Shown here: positions 29,651-37,845 of the stretch, one piece after another | Layout of the letters: each line of letters opens with the position of its first letter | How positions within the stretch are numbered: position 1 is the stretch's first letter | Assembly: GCA_030765645.1 (NCBI GenBank) | Contig: JAVCCE010000032.1 | Coordinates: 1 to 46,413, forward strand | Source of the DNA: Candidatus Hinthialibacter antarcticus | GTDB lineage: Bacteria > Hinthialibacterota > Hinthialibacteria > Hinthialibacterales > Hinthialibacteraceae | DNA length: 46,413 nucleotides | Direction of reading: 5' to 3' | Notes under the pieces: generated by a model | Seen by the model: only the letters and a program-made list of their open reading frames with translations | The model's database searches: none | Told to the model about the DNA's origin: nothing | Program-made: the position numbers and the translations under genes

Positions 29651-30718
29651 ATGACGATTGACTTACAACAGATAACAGACCTGGGCCTTCGCGGGGACAT
29701 GGTTCCCCGCGAATTGTCTCAGGCTTTACTCGAAGACGAGGGGCCCGACGTCTTGCCGATGGCGCAAGCAGCAGGCCAAGTGCGAATGGCGACCTTTGGT
29801 CGCAAGGTCAAACTGCACCAGATCAACAACATCCAGAACGGGCTGTGTCCCGAAGACTGCGGTTACTGCGGACAGTCAAAAATTTCCGATGCGCCGCTCA
29901 ATAAATATCCAATTAAGTCCGAAGACGAAATCGTCGAAGAAGCCCACGCCGCCAAAGCGCGCGGGGCGTACCGCTACTGCATGGTCGCCAGTGGGCGCGG
30001 CCCGACGGATAACCGTATCGACCAGCTCGCGCACACCGTTAAACGTATCAACCAGGAAGTCGGCATCCGCACCTGCCTGTCTGTCGGCATCGTCTCAAAA
30101 AAACATGCGCAGGTTCTTCGCGACGCGGGCTTGGACCGCCTCAACCACAACTTAAACACCAGCGCCAATCACACGCCTAACATCGTCACCACCCATACCT
30201 ATGACGACCGCATTCAAACCCTGCGCGACGCGAAATCGTGCGGGTTGGAAATTTGCAGCGGCATCATCACTGGAATGGGCGAAAGCAACCAGGATATTCT
30301 TGACGTTGCCTATGAACTGCGCGACTTGGACGCGCGTTCGATTCCCATTAATTTTTTAATCCCGATTCCAGGCAATCCCCTGTATGACTTTAACCAACTC
30401 TCGCCAATTCGGTGCCTGAAAATTTTGTGCGTGTTTCGCTTTATCAATCCGACTGCGGAAATCCGCATCGGCGGCGGGCGCGAAGGCCACTTGCGCAGCC
30501 TGCAAGCGCTGGCGCTGTATCCCGCCAACTCACTATTCATTGAAGGCTACCTGGTGACGCGCGGCGACAAAGTCGACAAAACCATTCAAATGATCACAGA
30601 CGCAGGGTTTGAAATAGACGGTGATATTGACGTAGACGCAGACATCAGCAGCGCCGAAAAATACCAGATTGATCAAGACCCCAATATTTTAAATCCCAAA
30701 ACGACAGTTACTGGCTAA
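29651..30718 (+). CDS. bioB: Biotin synthase
   Basis: Radical SAM enzyme that inserts sulfur into dethiobiotin. 355 residues. The SAM cluster cysteines are C66, C70 and C73 in CPEDCGYCGQS. The [2Fe-2S] ligands C110 (RYCMVASGR), C142 (RTCLSV), C202 (ICSGIITGMGE) and R272 (AEIRIGGGRE) are all present, so it should be active. An extra acidic C-terminal tail of about 25 residues (DGDIDVDADISS) is beyond the usual end. No other bio gene is in the window. It is translationally close to the FucI-like gene, an unusual partner. Confidence 0.97.
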   Translation: MTIDLQQITDLGLRGDMVPRELSQALLEDEGPDVLPMAQAAGQVRMATFGRKVKLHQINNIQNGLCPEDCGYCGQSKISDAPLNKYPIKSEDEIVEEAHAAKARGAYRYCMVASGRGPTDNRIDQLAHTVKRINQEVGIRTCLSVGIVSKKHAQVLRDAGLDRLNHNLNTSANHTPNIVTTHTYDDRIQTLRDAKSCGLEICSGIITGMGESNQDILDVAYELRDLDARSIPINFLIPIPGNPLYDFNQLSPIRCLKILCVFRFINPTAEIRIGGGREGHLRSLQALALYPANSLFIEGYLVTRGDKVDKTIQMITDAGFEIDGDIDVDADISSAEKYQIDQDPNILNPKTTVTG

Positions 30719-30740
30719 TTGTTCGTATATAATGAAGCAG

Positions 30741-30919
30741 AAGCCATCTCATAAACATTCACTTTGGAGGGATATTACGTCCCTTTAAAATACATAAGCC
30801 AATTCAGGCATGGGTGCATCTCTGGGAGCGCCTGTGCGAAGTGGCCTGAAAGCCCGCACTGAAGCGAGCAAAGATGTACCCATGCCATCCATACTCGATA
30901 ATTTTTTTTGAGATGGCTT
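30741..30919 (+). repeat. Split terminator-like inverted repeat enclosing the 80-bp element
   Basis: AAGCCATCTCA (30741-30751) and TGAGATGGCTT (30909-30919) are perfect 11-base complements. The right arm is preceded by T8 and followed by TTAAAGG. Together they would make a normal terminator hairpin for bioB, but 157 bases lie between them, including the whole 80-bp palindromic element. A small hairpin AGGGA/TCCCT (30768-30784) followed by TTAAAA also lies inside. Confidence 0.55.
30807..30886 (+). repeat. 80-bp palindromic repeat, copy 2
   Basis: GGCATGGGTGCATCT at the left end and AGATGTACCCATGCC at the right end are complementary at 14 of 15 positions. The middle CTGGGAGCGCCTGTG ... CTGAAAGCCCGCAC ... 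GAAGCGAGCA is shared with the inverted copy at 23146-23225. No open reading frame lies inside, so any movement would need enzymes in trans. Confidence 0.85.
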
Positions 30920-30934
30920 TTAAAGGAGCCGGTC

Positions 30935-31357
30935 ATGAGCGAACGATGCATCTGGGGAAAGATAGTCCGCATTCTGGATGAGCAGCGTATTTTGGTCAAC
31001 ATTGGCTTTGAACATGGCGTTGAGCCTGGAGACCGTTTTCATATCTTAGAGATTGGCGATGAAATTCAAGACCCGGAAAGCAACCAAGCGCTTGGTCAAC
31101 TACAACTGGTCAAAGCCGAAGTCGCGGCGGTGCACGTGCAAGAAAAACTGACGCTGATGATGCCGCTCAGTGAACAGCAAATTCGCCCCGATTCTGTTTT
31201 GTCGGCAACCCTGGCCAACACGTCATCGCTCAGCCACGCGCCGATTGAATCCAACCGGGGCCGTCTGAATGTGAAGCCAAACCAGATTCATGGACGCGAG
31301 ATGATCTCCGCGATTGGGACGGGCGATCCGGTTCGTTCCGTCTTCACGAAAAAATAG
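30935..31357 (+). CDS. Small uncharacterised protein, possible OB/FlgT-C-like fold
   Basis: 140 residues, soluble. The segment WGKIVRILDEQRILVNIGFE with HGVEPGDRFHILE is a beta-rich pattern like the small C-terminal barrel of FlgT and related proteins (V-x-I-N-x-G-x-x-x-G-V-x-x-G-D). The C-terminus is rich in Asn and Gly without a clear fold. AGGAG lies seven bases before the ATG, which excludes a longer frame beginning inside the repeat region. No partner gene identifies its role. Confidence 0.65.
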   Translation: MSERCIWGKIVRILDEQRILVNIGFEHGVEPGDRFHILEIGDEIQDPESNQALGQLQLVKAEVAAVHVQEKLTLMMPLSEQQIRPDSVLSATLANTSSLSHAPIESNRGRLNVKPNQIHGREMISAIGTGDPVRSVFTKK

Positions 31358-31373
31358 CGTTCGTACGCTCCGG

Positions 31374-32423
31374 CTAATCCGGCAAGCGCTTGATGCGCAG
31401 ATTTTTGAAATACACCGACTTCTTATAATCGTTGCGTTGGATGGCAATATGCCCGGCGTCGCTGCGGCCTGTCAGCGCTTCAATATTGTACAGGTTTACG
31501 CCGTCCTGAATGACGACGCCGTTTACTTTCACCCAGACGCGACCATCTTGATAGCGAATCTCATACGCGTCCCATGAGCCAATCGGCCCGCGCGGATCGC
31601 TCAATGGCTTAGCGTAGCGCTCAATCGCCCCGTTTGATTTGTTTGTGAGCGGCTCCCCAAACTTCGCATCCAGTTGAATCTCTACCCGGTCTTTGCGCTT
31701 AAAAATATCTTTATTGGGCGTATGAATTAAGACGCCGCTGTTGCCTTTGGGATCAAACCTGGCGTCAAACCGTAAAATGAAATTAGAAAAGCTCTTCTTT
31801 GAGATCACCGCCCAATAGTCCCACCCGCCGACTTTTAATACGCCGCCCGGTTCAATTTTCGGCCCCGCTTTCTCGAGGCCTTGAATGATCCAGCCGCCAG
31901 GATGCGTTGTGTTGAATTCATCGAATAAAGGCTCAAAACCTTCTTCGCCGCCAGTCACAGACTCAGCGCTTTTCGTCTCAATCTGATTGAGCGTTTCATC
32001 GGACGGCGCATCCGTAAGAATTGGCTGTGAGTCTCCCTGCTTTTTCTCGAAACCATCTGCCTCTGTATTTTCAGCAGCCTGATCCAACAATTTTTTTTCC
32101 GGCCCGCTCAATTGTTCTTCTTCGACTTGCCGGGTGGTTCCATCCGCATGAATGATAAAAATCATCCGCTTCGACGATTGCTTCTTTTCGATTTCGCCAA
32201 TTGTGTTTGATAAATCAATGATTGCATCTTTCAGCATGTTAATCTGCTGAGACTGATCAATCACCGCGTTACGAAAATCGTCCAGGTCGAATGCCTCTTC
32301 AATATCGGGCGCGTCAGTATTTGAAGCATTTCTATTTTGCGGGTCGATAAATAGGAACACGCAAATCGCTGCAAGCAAAATAAAATTCAATGATATTCCA
32401 GCAATCAGTAATGGTTTTTGCAT
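31374..32423 (-). CDS. Membrane-anchored DUF1080 (3-keto-disaccharide hydrolase-like) protein
   Basis: 349 residues. An N-terminal membrane anchor (PLLIAGISLNFILLAAICVFLF, shown in two parts: PLLIAGISLNF and ILLAAICVFLF) is followed by a polar, acidic linker with a likely coiled-coil segment (about 45-80). The C-terminal domain (about 170-349) has the DUF1080 pattern: GGWIIQGLEKAGPKIEPGGV, YWAVISKKSFSNFILRFDAR, GNSGVLIHT, GSWDAYEIRYQDGRVWVKVN and GHIAIQRNDYKKSVYFKNLRI. Such domains have a concanavalin-like fold and occur in secreted glycan-processing proteins. ATG at 32421-32423 has GGGAGAA upstream. Activity is not certain. Confidence 0.85.
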   Translation of the reverse strand: MQKPLLIAGISLNFILLAAICVFLFIDPQNRNASNTDAPDIEEAFDLDDFRNAVIDQSQQINMLKDAIIDLSNTIGEIEKKQSSKRMIFIIHADGTTRQVEEEQLSGPEKKLLDQAAENTEADGFEKKQGDSQPILTDAPSDETLNQIETKSAESVTGGEEGFEPLFDEFNTTHPGGWIIQGLEKAGPKIEPGGVLKVGGWDYWAVISKKSFSNFILRFDARFDPKGNSGVLIHTPNKDIFKRKDRVEIQLDAKFGEPLTNKSNGAIERYAKPLSDPRGPIGSWDAYEIRYQDGRVWVKVNGVVIQDGVNLYNIEALTGRSDAGHIAIQRNDYKKSVYFKNLRIKRLPD

Positions 32424-32483
32424 GGTCGTTCTCCCCGTTTCGTCTGTGCTATTCATTATAAATCGAAGTTAAATCGACATTAA

Positions 32484-32816
32484 CTAATTTTTTTCTGGCA
32501 GTGAGACCTGAACAGCCGCAGAATAGGGAAATTCTTGCAAATCACGCAATCGAAAAATCAAGTGGTCTTCCGGCGGCGTGATTTGGGTGAGATCAATCTC
32601 GTTGTATGCAATTATATCAAGTTCAATTTCAGAGAGTTGCTTGCTTTCCTCGCTAAATGCCCGCCCATAGAGATAGATTCCAGTCACCTTCAAGCGTTGC
32701 TTAAAAATCTCAGGCCGTATCGACAAATCCAGTTTGATCGCCAATTGCGCTTTACGGCGATGTAGCCGCTTTAATAAAGCCTGTTTTTTTTCAAGAACCG
32801 CCATCATGCTCTTCAT
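32484..32816 (-). CDS. Uncharacterised small protein
   Basis: 110 residues. The N-terminal third is basic and helical (KKQALLKRLHRRKAQLAIKL), the rest is beta-rich and acidic. No family recognised, no signal peptide or membrane helix. No clear Shine-Dalgarno before the first ATG; a second ATG three codons in is equally possible. It is upstream of, and co-directional with, the DUF1080 gene. Confidence 0.55.
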   Translation of the reverse strand: MKSMMAVLEKKQALLKRLHRRKAQLAIKLDLSIRPEIFKQRLKVTGIYLYGRAFSEESKQLSEIELDIIAYNEIDLTQITPPEDHLIFRLRDLQEFPYSAAVQVSLPEKN

Positions 32817-32948
32817 CGTATCAATTCGTTTCTAAAATGGGTTACAGTTGAGAATTCATTCTGGTTTTGAGTTACAAAAAAATGTTCTCCAACTACATAA
32901 CTTCTATATATACAACCAATTACAAAAAACACACACAAAGCGTATCTC

Positions 32949-32964
32949 TGGCATAATTTTTGCA
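32949..32964 (+). promoter_or_regulatory. Sigma-54-type promoter of the histidine kinase
   Basis: TGGCATAATTTTTGCA matches TGGCAC-N5-TTGCA at all but one core position, with exactly ten bases between GG and GC. It gives a start near 32975 and a 44-base leader before the kinase ATG. The region upstream (32820-32940) is AT-rich, suitable for enhancer-dependent activation, but I see no repeated activator site. Confidence 0.75.
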
Positions 32965-33018
32965 AAACCATACTAAATCAGTCGGAAATCAAAGACCTTT
33001 AGTAAAAGAAGCGCGACC

Positions 33019-34254
33019 ATGTATCCTAACATAAACAAAAATCGCTATATAAGCCAATTATTGATTGTTTTATCTGTTTTAGGTTTTTGTTTTATTTGTC
33101 TTGCGATTTTGCAAGAAATGAATTTTCTCCATAGAATCGTAAGGAATATTGTAGATTTAATCTTTGCATTATTCGTATATATCTTTTTCTGCAACTTTTT
33201 TTCCCGATTTGAATGGTCAAAAAAAGCAAAACTTCTCAGTTTAATTCCAATTGGACTTATCACAATTGATTGTTTACTGAATATCGTGCATAGCATTTCG
33301 GCGTTTGATGAAATTCCTGTATTGGGGAAAAATAGCTCTTTCGCAAGAATGTTTGATGAATCATTTCTTATCTTAACGATTCTTTCGCTTCTTGCTTTTT
33401 TCACATACCTGATTTCTGAACTCGAACACACACGGCTCGCCTTTGTCGAACAAAGCAAAAACCTCAAGAGTGAAATCGACCGTCGGCAACGAATTGAAAA
33501 ACGTCGTCGCCATGAACAGCAAGATGAAATTGTGGGACAGTTAGCCGGAGGTATTGCGCACGAGTTTAATAACATCCTCACCATTATCATTGGCAATCTC
33601 TCAATCGCTGTCTGCCATGTTGAGGAAAAACACCGTTCCTACTTAGACAAATCTCTAGCCTCAGCAGAACGCGCTTCTGATTTGGTGAGTGAACTCTTGT
33701 CCTTCAGCCGCCGGGAACAAATGGAATTTAGCCAAGTCCAACTTGAAAATATTCTCGAACAATATTGTAAAATTGCAAATCAAGATGTGGACAAGACAAT
33801 TCAAATCCAATTTAACAATGAACCCAACCTTCCTCCAATCAACGCCAATGAGAGCAAAATCTTCTTAATCTTGATGCAACTCACGCGGAATGCAAACGAA
33901 GCCATTCTTGCGAAGCGCAAACAAAATCTTTTTCAAGAAGGAGAACAAGGGATTATTTTATTTGATCTTAAAAGGGTAACGGTCACCCAGGATGATATAA
34001 ACCACATGTCGCTTTTGAAAGAAGGCTCCTATATCGTCTTAACCATTCGCGATAATGGAATTGGCATCTCAAAAGAAAACCAAAGCCGATTATTTCTCCC
34101 GTTTTTCACAACGAAAGAAGTGGGAGAAGGCGTAGGTCTTGATCTCGCGGAAGTAAAGGGAACCGTCGAGCAACACAATGGCTCGATCCGTTTCTCAAGT
34201 CAGGAAAATGTGTTCACTGAGTTTAAAATATTTTTCCCCGCAGAGGATCAATAA
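33019..34254 (+). CDS. Orphan membrane sensor histidine kinase
   Basis: 411 residues. Four membrane helices (about 11-31, 42-60, 73-92 and 114-133) are followed by a short linker. The phospho-acceptor H181 is in GGIAHEFNNIL, the N box is RNANEAI (about 292-298), G1 is DNGIGIS and the F/G2 region is PFFTTKEVGEGVGLDLAEV. G2 has GEGVGL where GTGLGL is usual, but the glycines are kept. No PAS, HAMP or receiver domain is present and no response regulator is adjacent. The HEFNN type is found in NtrB-like kinases, which fits its sigma-54-type promoter. The stimulus is unknown. Confidence 0.88.
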   Translation: MYPNINKNRYISQLLIVLSVLGFCFICLAILQEMNFLHRIVRNIVDLIFALFVYIFFCNFFSRFEWSKKAKLLSLIPIGLITIDCLLNIVHSISAFDEIPVLGKNSSFARMFDESFLILTILSLLAFFTYLISELEHTRLAFVEQSKNLKSEIDRRQRIEKRRRHEQQDEIVGQLAGGIAHEFNNILTIIIGNLSIAVCHVEEKHRSYLDKSLASAERASDLVSELLSFSRREQMEFSQVQLENILEQYCKIANQDVDKTIQIQFNNEPNLPPINANESKIFLILMQLTRNANEAILAKRKQNLFQEGEQGIILFDLKRVTVTQDDINHMSLLKEGSYIVLTIRDNGIGISKENQSRLFLPFFTTKEVGEGVGLDLAEVKGTVEQHNGSIRFSSQENVFTEFKIFFPAEDQ

Positions 34255-34311
34255 GTTGCATCCAATCAGTAAAGAGAAATTAAAAAATCAAATTGTCCGT
34301 ACGGTAATGAC

Positions 34312-35895
34312 TTATTTCATCACAAAGACAGACTGCAACGCGAACGAACCTCCGCCAACCGCAAAACGAAAATCCGCCGCTCCATTTTCGCGATTGACAA
34401 ACCGCGCGTCTTCTAATGAAATTTCGCGCGTAACCCATTTTTTGGTTTGAGTACATTCCACCCGAACGGCCATTTTATAGGCGCCGTTTAACGTCGCGCT
34501 TGAATCATGCGAGTCATACTCAAGCGCATGCCAGACAAAGCCGTCATCATAATAGGTGTACTTCACCTGAATGGGAGTTTTCACATCATACGCAAAAGGA
34601 TCGGCGATTGAGAAATACATGTACCCATTTGCGGCCTCGACCGTCTTGATGCAATACTCGTCAGCATATCGCGCGCGCTTGACCGGCCCATCCGTTTGCC
34701 CGCGAACCAGCCAAATGCCCTTCTCTTCTATCGGGCTGCCAAGACGGATTGAAACCGTATCCTCATTGGCAAATTCACTGCCCTGTTGTGATGGAGGCCG
34801 AGGAACTGGATCAGGGTATTTGAGAGAGAATCGTTGATTGCCGCTGTCTCCCTTTTTAAACCGTTTGACATATTCGCTTGTTAACTCGATGTATTGACTT
34901 CCATATTCACGGGACTCACAGATGCTGGTCCCTTCGTGCATTTCGTTCCAGGTTTCGATCAATACAATATTGGCAGAGTTGTCGAGTATTTTCTCCCAAC
35001 CCCAACGATAGAAGTTCCCATTTTCTCGCTTGCGTATAGGCGTCGAACGCCCGGGAACGGCAGAGTCGTTGTATCCAGCGCCAATCTGCACGACGTTGTC
35101 GAAGAAATAGGGGCCGCTTAAAGCCGCGCCCCACTGCGTGGTTGCGTCAGAGCCTTGGGCCCAAGACATATCGCGGATGATATAAGGACGAACGCCGTGG
35201 AAATCCCGCTCGAAGTTTTCATAAACATAGTCATACAAAGTCGCGTCATGGTTTTTAGAAAAAGCCGCGCCGTATAAAACCACGAGAGGCTTCCCCTCGA
35301 CGGTCGCCCAATGACGGGGATGGATCTGAAAATAAAAATCACGTATGGTGCGGTAAAAAATATCTTTGCCGACGTTGGTTCGGAGATCATACTTTTCGGT
35401 GCGGTTTAACTCGCCGCGCGTACTCGGCAACAGCGTGCTCGTATCATAAAATAATCCAATTTTGATCGGTTGTTTTCTCTCTTGAATGCGGCGGTCAGCG
35501 GCAAGTTGCAAGGGGGCAAGCCCCTCGACGCTGAAGGAGACGTCAGGTTTGAAATAATTGTCCGGCGTTCCCCAATAAACCGGCAGGATGAAATCTAATC
35601 CAGCGTCGGCGCAATCATCGAGTTGTTCCGCATGCCAGGCGGCGTCCCGATACGAAACGGATTCAGGTTTCACAAAATGGTCTTGAAGAATATCGACCGT
35701 CTGCGCCGCATCCTGGTAAAAATGGTGCTTGGGATAATCATACCAATAGAAATAATGCGTCCCGACAATCTTCTGTTCTAATGAATAAGAGCTGCGTTGA
35801 GCAATTTCTCCGGGACTCCACGCTGGGCGAAAGTCTTGAGAACTCGCTGAAATCGTGACCGCAAAGACACACAGAAAAACGTTAACTAAACGCAT
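34312..35895 (-). CDS. Secreted glycoside hydrolase-like protein (DUF5010/GH99-type barrel)
   Basis: 527 residues with a signal peptide (MRLVNVFLCVFAVTISASSQ). The N-terminal 340 residues look like a TIM barrel that acts on glycans: GTHYFYWYDYPKHHF, LDFILPVYWGTPDN, and IVLIETWNEMHEGTSI near residue 315. The last corresponds to the WNE-x-x-EG motif of GH99-like and DUF5010 proteins. The C-terminal part (about 370-527) is a beta-rich accessory domain. The substrate is unknown. GGGGGGA precedes the ATG at 35893-35895. It follows yajC by 30 bases but is probably a separate unit. Confidence 0.75.
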   Translation of the reverse strand: MRLVNVFLCVFAVTISASSQDFRPAWSPGEIAQRSSYSLEQKIVGTHYFYWYDYPKHHFYQDAAQTVDILQDHFVKPESVSYRDAAWHAEQLDDCADAGLDFILPVYWGTPDNYFKPDVSFSVEGLAPLQLAADRRIQERKQPIKIGLFYDTSTLLPSTRGELNRTEKYDLRTNVGKDIFYRTIRDFYFQIHPRHWATVEGKPLVVLYGAAFSKNHDATLYDYVYENFERDFHGVRPYIIRDMSWAQGSDATTQWGAALSGPYFFDNVVQIGAGYNDSAVPGRSTPIRKRENGNFYRWGWEKILDNSANIVLIETWNEMHEGTSICESREYGSQYIELTSEYVKRFKKGDSGNQRFSLKYPDPVPRPPSQQGSEFANEDTVSIRLGSPIEEKGIWLVRGQTDGPVKRARYADEYCIKTVEAANGYMYFSIADPFAYDVKTPIQVKYTYYDDGFVWHALEYDSHDSSATLNGAYKMAVRVECTQTKKWVTREISLEDARFVNRENGAADFRFAVGGGSFALQSVFVMK

Positions 35896-35925
35896 GAGAG
35901 TCCCCCCAGGACGCATAACACGAGA

Positions 35926-36231
35926 TTACGCGTTATCTTTATCGCTCTTTTCAATAATGTGAGTGATCGAAGATTTTTGGATTTCGATTTTGGTATCTTC
36001 GTTGATTTTGATGGCGGCAACATCTCCCTTGATACCGATGAGAGTCGCGTAGATGCCGCCTGCGGTGATGAGGCGGTCGCCTTTTTTCAACTGGTTGATT
36101 TTTTGTTCATGTTTTTCGCGTTGCTTTTGTTGCGGGCGAATCAAAAGAAAATAGAATATAAAGAAACAGATACTCAACGGCATCAACATCTGCATAATCG
36201 AAGTCATACCACCTGCTTGTTCGGTACCCAT
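35926..36231 (-). CDS. yajC: Preprotein translocase accessory subunit YajC
   Basis: 101-residue single-pass membrane protein that associates with SecDF-SecYEG. The membrane segment is at about 17-34 (MPLSICFFIFYFLLIRPQQ), followed by the signature RPQQKQREKHEQKINQLKKG, GDRLITAGGIYATLIGI and a short beta domain. Length and order are typical. secD and secF are not adjacent, which is unusual but not rare. The ATG has AAGGAG about eight bases upstream. Confidence 0.96.
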   Translation of the reverse strand: MGTEQAGGMTSIMQMLMPLSICFFIFYFLLIRPQQKQREKHEQKINQLKKGDRLITAGGIYATLIGIKGDVAAIKINEDTKIEIQKSSITHIIEKSDKDNA

Positions 36232-36357
36232 GTTGAAACTCCTTGGGGTTCAATAAGAATAGGCCGGTTTACCGGGAATTTTCTTGTCCGTAGGAAACAT
36301 GAAACCAGCGCAAAAGAGTATAGGTTGAGAAGTGTCTCTTACAAAGAGTTTTAGGGA

Positions 36358-36385
36358 TTGACGGTTCCGTGCGCGAGGATAAGAT
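36358..36385 (+). promoter_or_regulatory. Promoter of tRNA-Gln
   Basis: TTGACG (36358-36363) and TAAGAT (36380-36385) are 16 bases apart, directly upstream of the tRNA; transcription would start within a few bases of its 5' end. Confidence 0.75.
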
Positions 36386-36394
36386 TATCAACAT

Positions 36395-36467
36395 TGGCCC
36401 GTAGACGAATGGTAAAGTCACCGGATTTTGGTTCCGGAGTTTGTAGGTTCAACTCCTACCGGGCCAG
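36395..36467 (+). tRNA. tRNA-Gln (anticodon UUG)
   Basis: Acceptor arms TGGCCCG / CGGGCCA with discriminator G, a D arm, a CCGGA-TTTTGGT-TCCGG anticodon arm giving UUG, and a T arm with GTTCAAC. 73 bases; CCA is not encoded. The U1-A72 weak first pair is a known glutaminyl-tRNA identity feature. It reads CAA codons. Confidence 0.95.
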
Positions 36468-36880
36468 TACCTATCTCCCCTATCAAAACCCACTCTTTAA
36501 ACTGTATTCGGTTCTATTTATTTTTCACTTTCACAAGAAACATATACTCCTATCTAATTTAGATGTGTGCAAAAAAATAGTCAAACAGAAAACTTATCAA
36601 ACCTTGGCTTGGTGATAAGATCACTGCGTTTACCATCGTGCCCAGCGCAGTGCTTGCACAACGAGGACACGCCGCGCCAATGCCATCGTCAAACCGGACT
36701 TCCATAACGGCTGGTCGCTGTAATTTTGGCTTGAGTTGATACGGATTGAGGTTGTTGCTGAAGGAAGTGTATTAAGAGGTGAGAGGTTGGCTATAATGCG
36801 GAAAACGGTTATCTCTGATAAGAAATAACCGTCAAATGCTGCATGCGATTCTTTGTTTCGCACCTAAATGGGTAGGCATA
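36468..36880. other. Intergenic stretch between tRNA-Gln and the polysaccharide cluster
   Basis: No gene that I can support. An open frame at 36630-36863 (minus) has no start signal and no family resemblance. Apart from the terminator-like hairpin listed separately I see nothing definite. Confidence 0.5.
36801..36832 (-). terminator. Terminator of the polysaccharide cluster
   Basis: On the minus strand ACGGTTAT and ATAACCGT (8 bp, 12-base loop) are followed by TTTTC. It lies about 50 bases after the last glycosyltransferase. Confidence 0.6.
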
Positions 36881-37834
36881 TTATTTTGATTTCAGGCGAT
36901 AATATCGTTCGCTTCCAAGAATTTTTCGCACCCAAAACCCTGCGTGCTCTGGCCGGAATATTGCGAGGGGATTATGCGACAGGCCTTTCCAAATGAGTTG
37001 CCACCCGACCGTTTTATTTCCACGTTCCAGTTGACGAAGCCCATCCACAAACAGTAATGAATGCTCAACAAAATACAACAGAATTCGATAAAATAAAAAT
37101 GCAAATTGATTGCGCCTTTTCCAATAATTCAGCGTACTGTCTACACGTTCCCGGATAAAAGTTCTTTCGCCGGCATGCCCTTTTTGTTCTTCATGCTTCC
37201 GAAAAGCAACGAGGTCATCGTCAAAATAATGGAAGCGATAGCGGCTTTGCGCTTTTAGAAAGAAGTCAAAATCCATAGAGTAATGATAATCGACAAGCAG
37301 TGGGCCGACAGCATCAAACACTTCACGCTTGAATACAGTACCCGGCTGCCAGAGACGCAACGCCCCCCACCACCAATGCAACATTTTCCACGGCGTATAA
37401 TTAGGCGCATGTTTTTCTTTTGGTCGCCCGTCTGCATCAACAAAGAGAATATTGCTATAAATCACGCTCGCGTCTGGATGCGCTTGTATATACTCAGACA
37501 GTTTGTTTAACGCGCCCGGTAACAAATAATCGTCTGAGTTAACCCACACGATCCATTCATTGCTGCTGCGCTCGATTGCTTTGTTGATTGCGTCAGACTG
37601 CCCGCTGTCCGGCTCCGATATCCAGTTGAGAGTTTCGTAATTTTTCATCACCTCAATGGTACCGTCGGTCGATTGATTATCGGCAATTACATGCTCAACA
37701 GATGGATAATTTTGTTCCAGAACCGACTCGATATTCACGCGAATATACGCCGCCTGATTAAACGAGGGCGTCACTACGCTAAAACTGGGTGGCGATGATT
37801 GAGAAGCGTTTGTTTGTTGATTTGACGAGTTCAT
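36881..37834 (-). CDS. Family 2 glycosyltransferase
   Basis: GT-A fold transferase of 317 residues. The N-terminus FSVVTPSFNQAAYI is typical, ADNQSTDGTIEV follows at about 51-62, and the metal/nucleotide motif NSDD is at 99-102. The acceptor-side region has FFLKAQSRYRFHYFDDDLVAFRKH. The C-terminal 60 residues are basic and may touch the membrane. It probably adds one sugar to a lipid-linked surface glycan. It is the last gene of the cluster and lies 11 bases after the neighbouring transferase of the same family, with which it shares only moderate similarity. Confidence 0.92.
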   Translation of the reverse strand: MNSSNQQTNASQSSPPSFSVVTPSFNQAAYIRVNIESVLEQNYPSVEHVIADNQSTDGTIEVMKNYETLNWISEPDSGQSDAINKAIERSSNEWIVWVNSDDYLLPGALNKLSEYIQAHPDASVIYSNILFVDADGRPKEKHAPNYTPWKMLHWWWGALRLWQPGTVFKREVFDAVGPLLVDYHYSMDFDFFLKAQSRYRFHYFDDDLVAFRKHEEQKGHAGERTFIRERVDSTLNYWKRRNQFAFLFYRILLYFVEHSLLFVDGLRQLERGNKTVGWQLIWKGLSHNPLAIFRPEHAGFWVRKILGSERYYRLKSK

Positions 37835-37845
37835 AGATTAATCAA

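Noticed and set aside
36358-36615. 85-residue open frame across the tRNA
   Set aside because: Overlaps tRNA-Gln and its promoter; not a gene.
36630-36863. 77-residue open frame between tRNA-Gln and the glycan cluster
   Set aside because: No start signal, mixed composition and overlap with the terminator hairpin. Could be a decayed gene, but nothing supports that.
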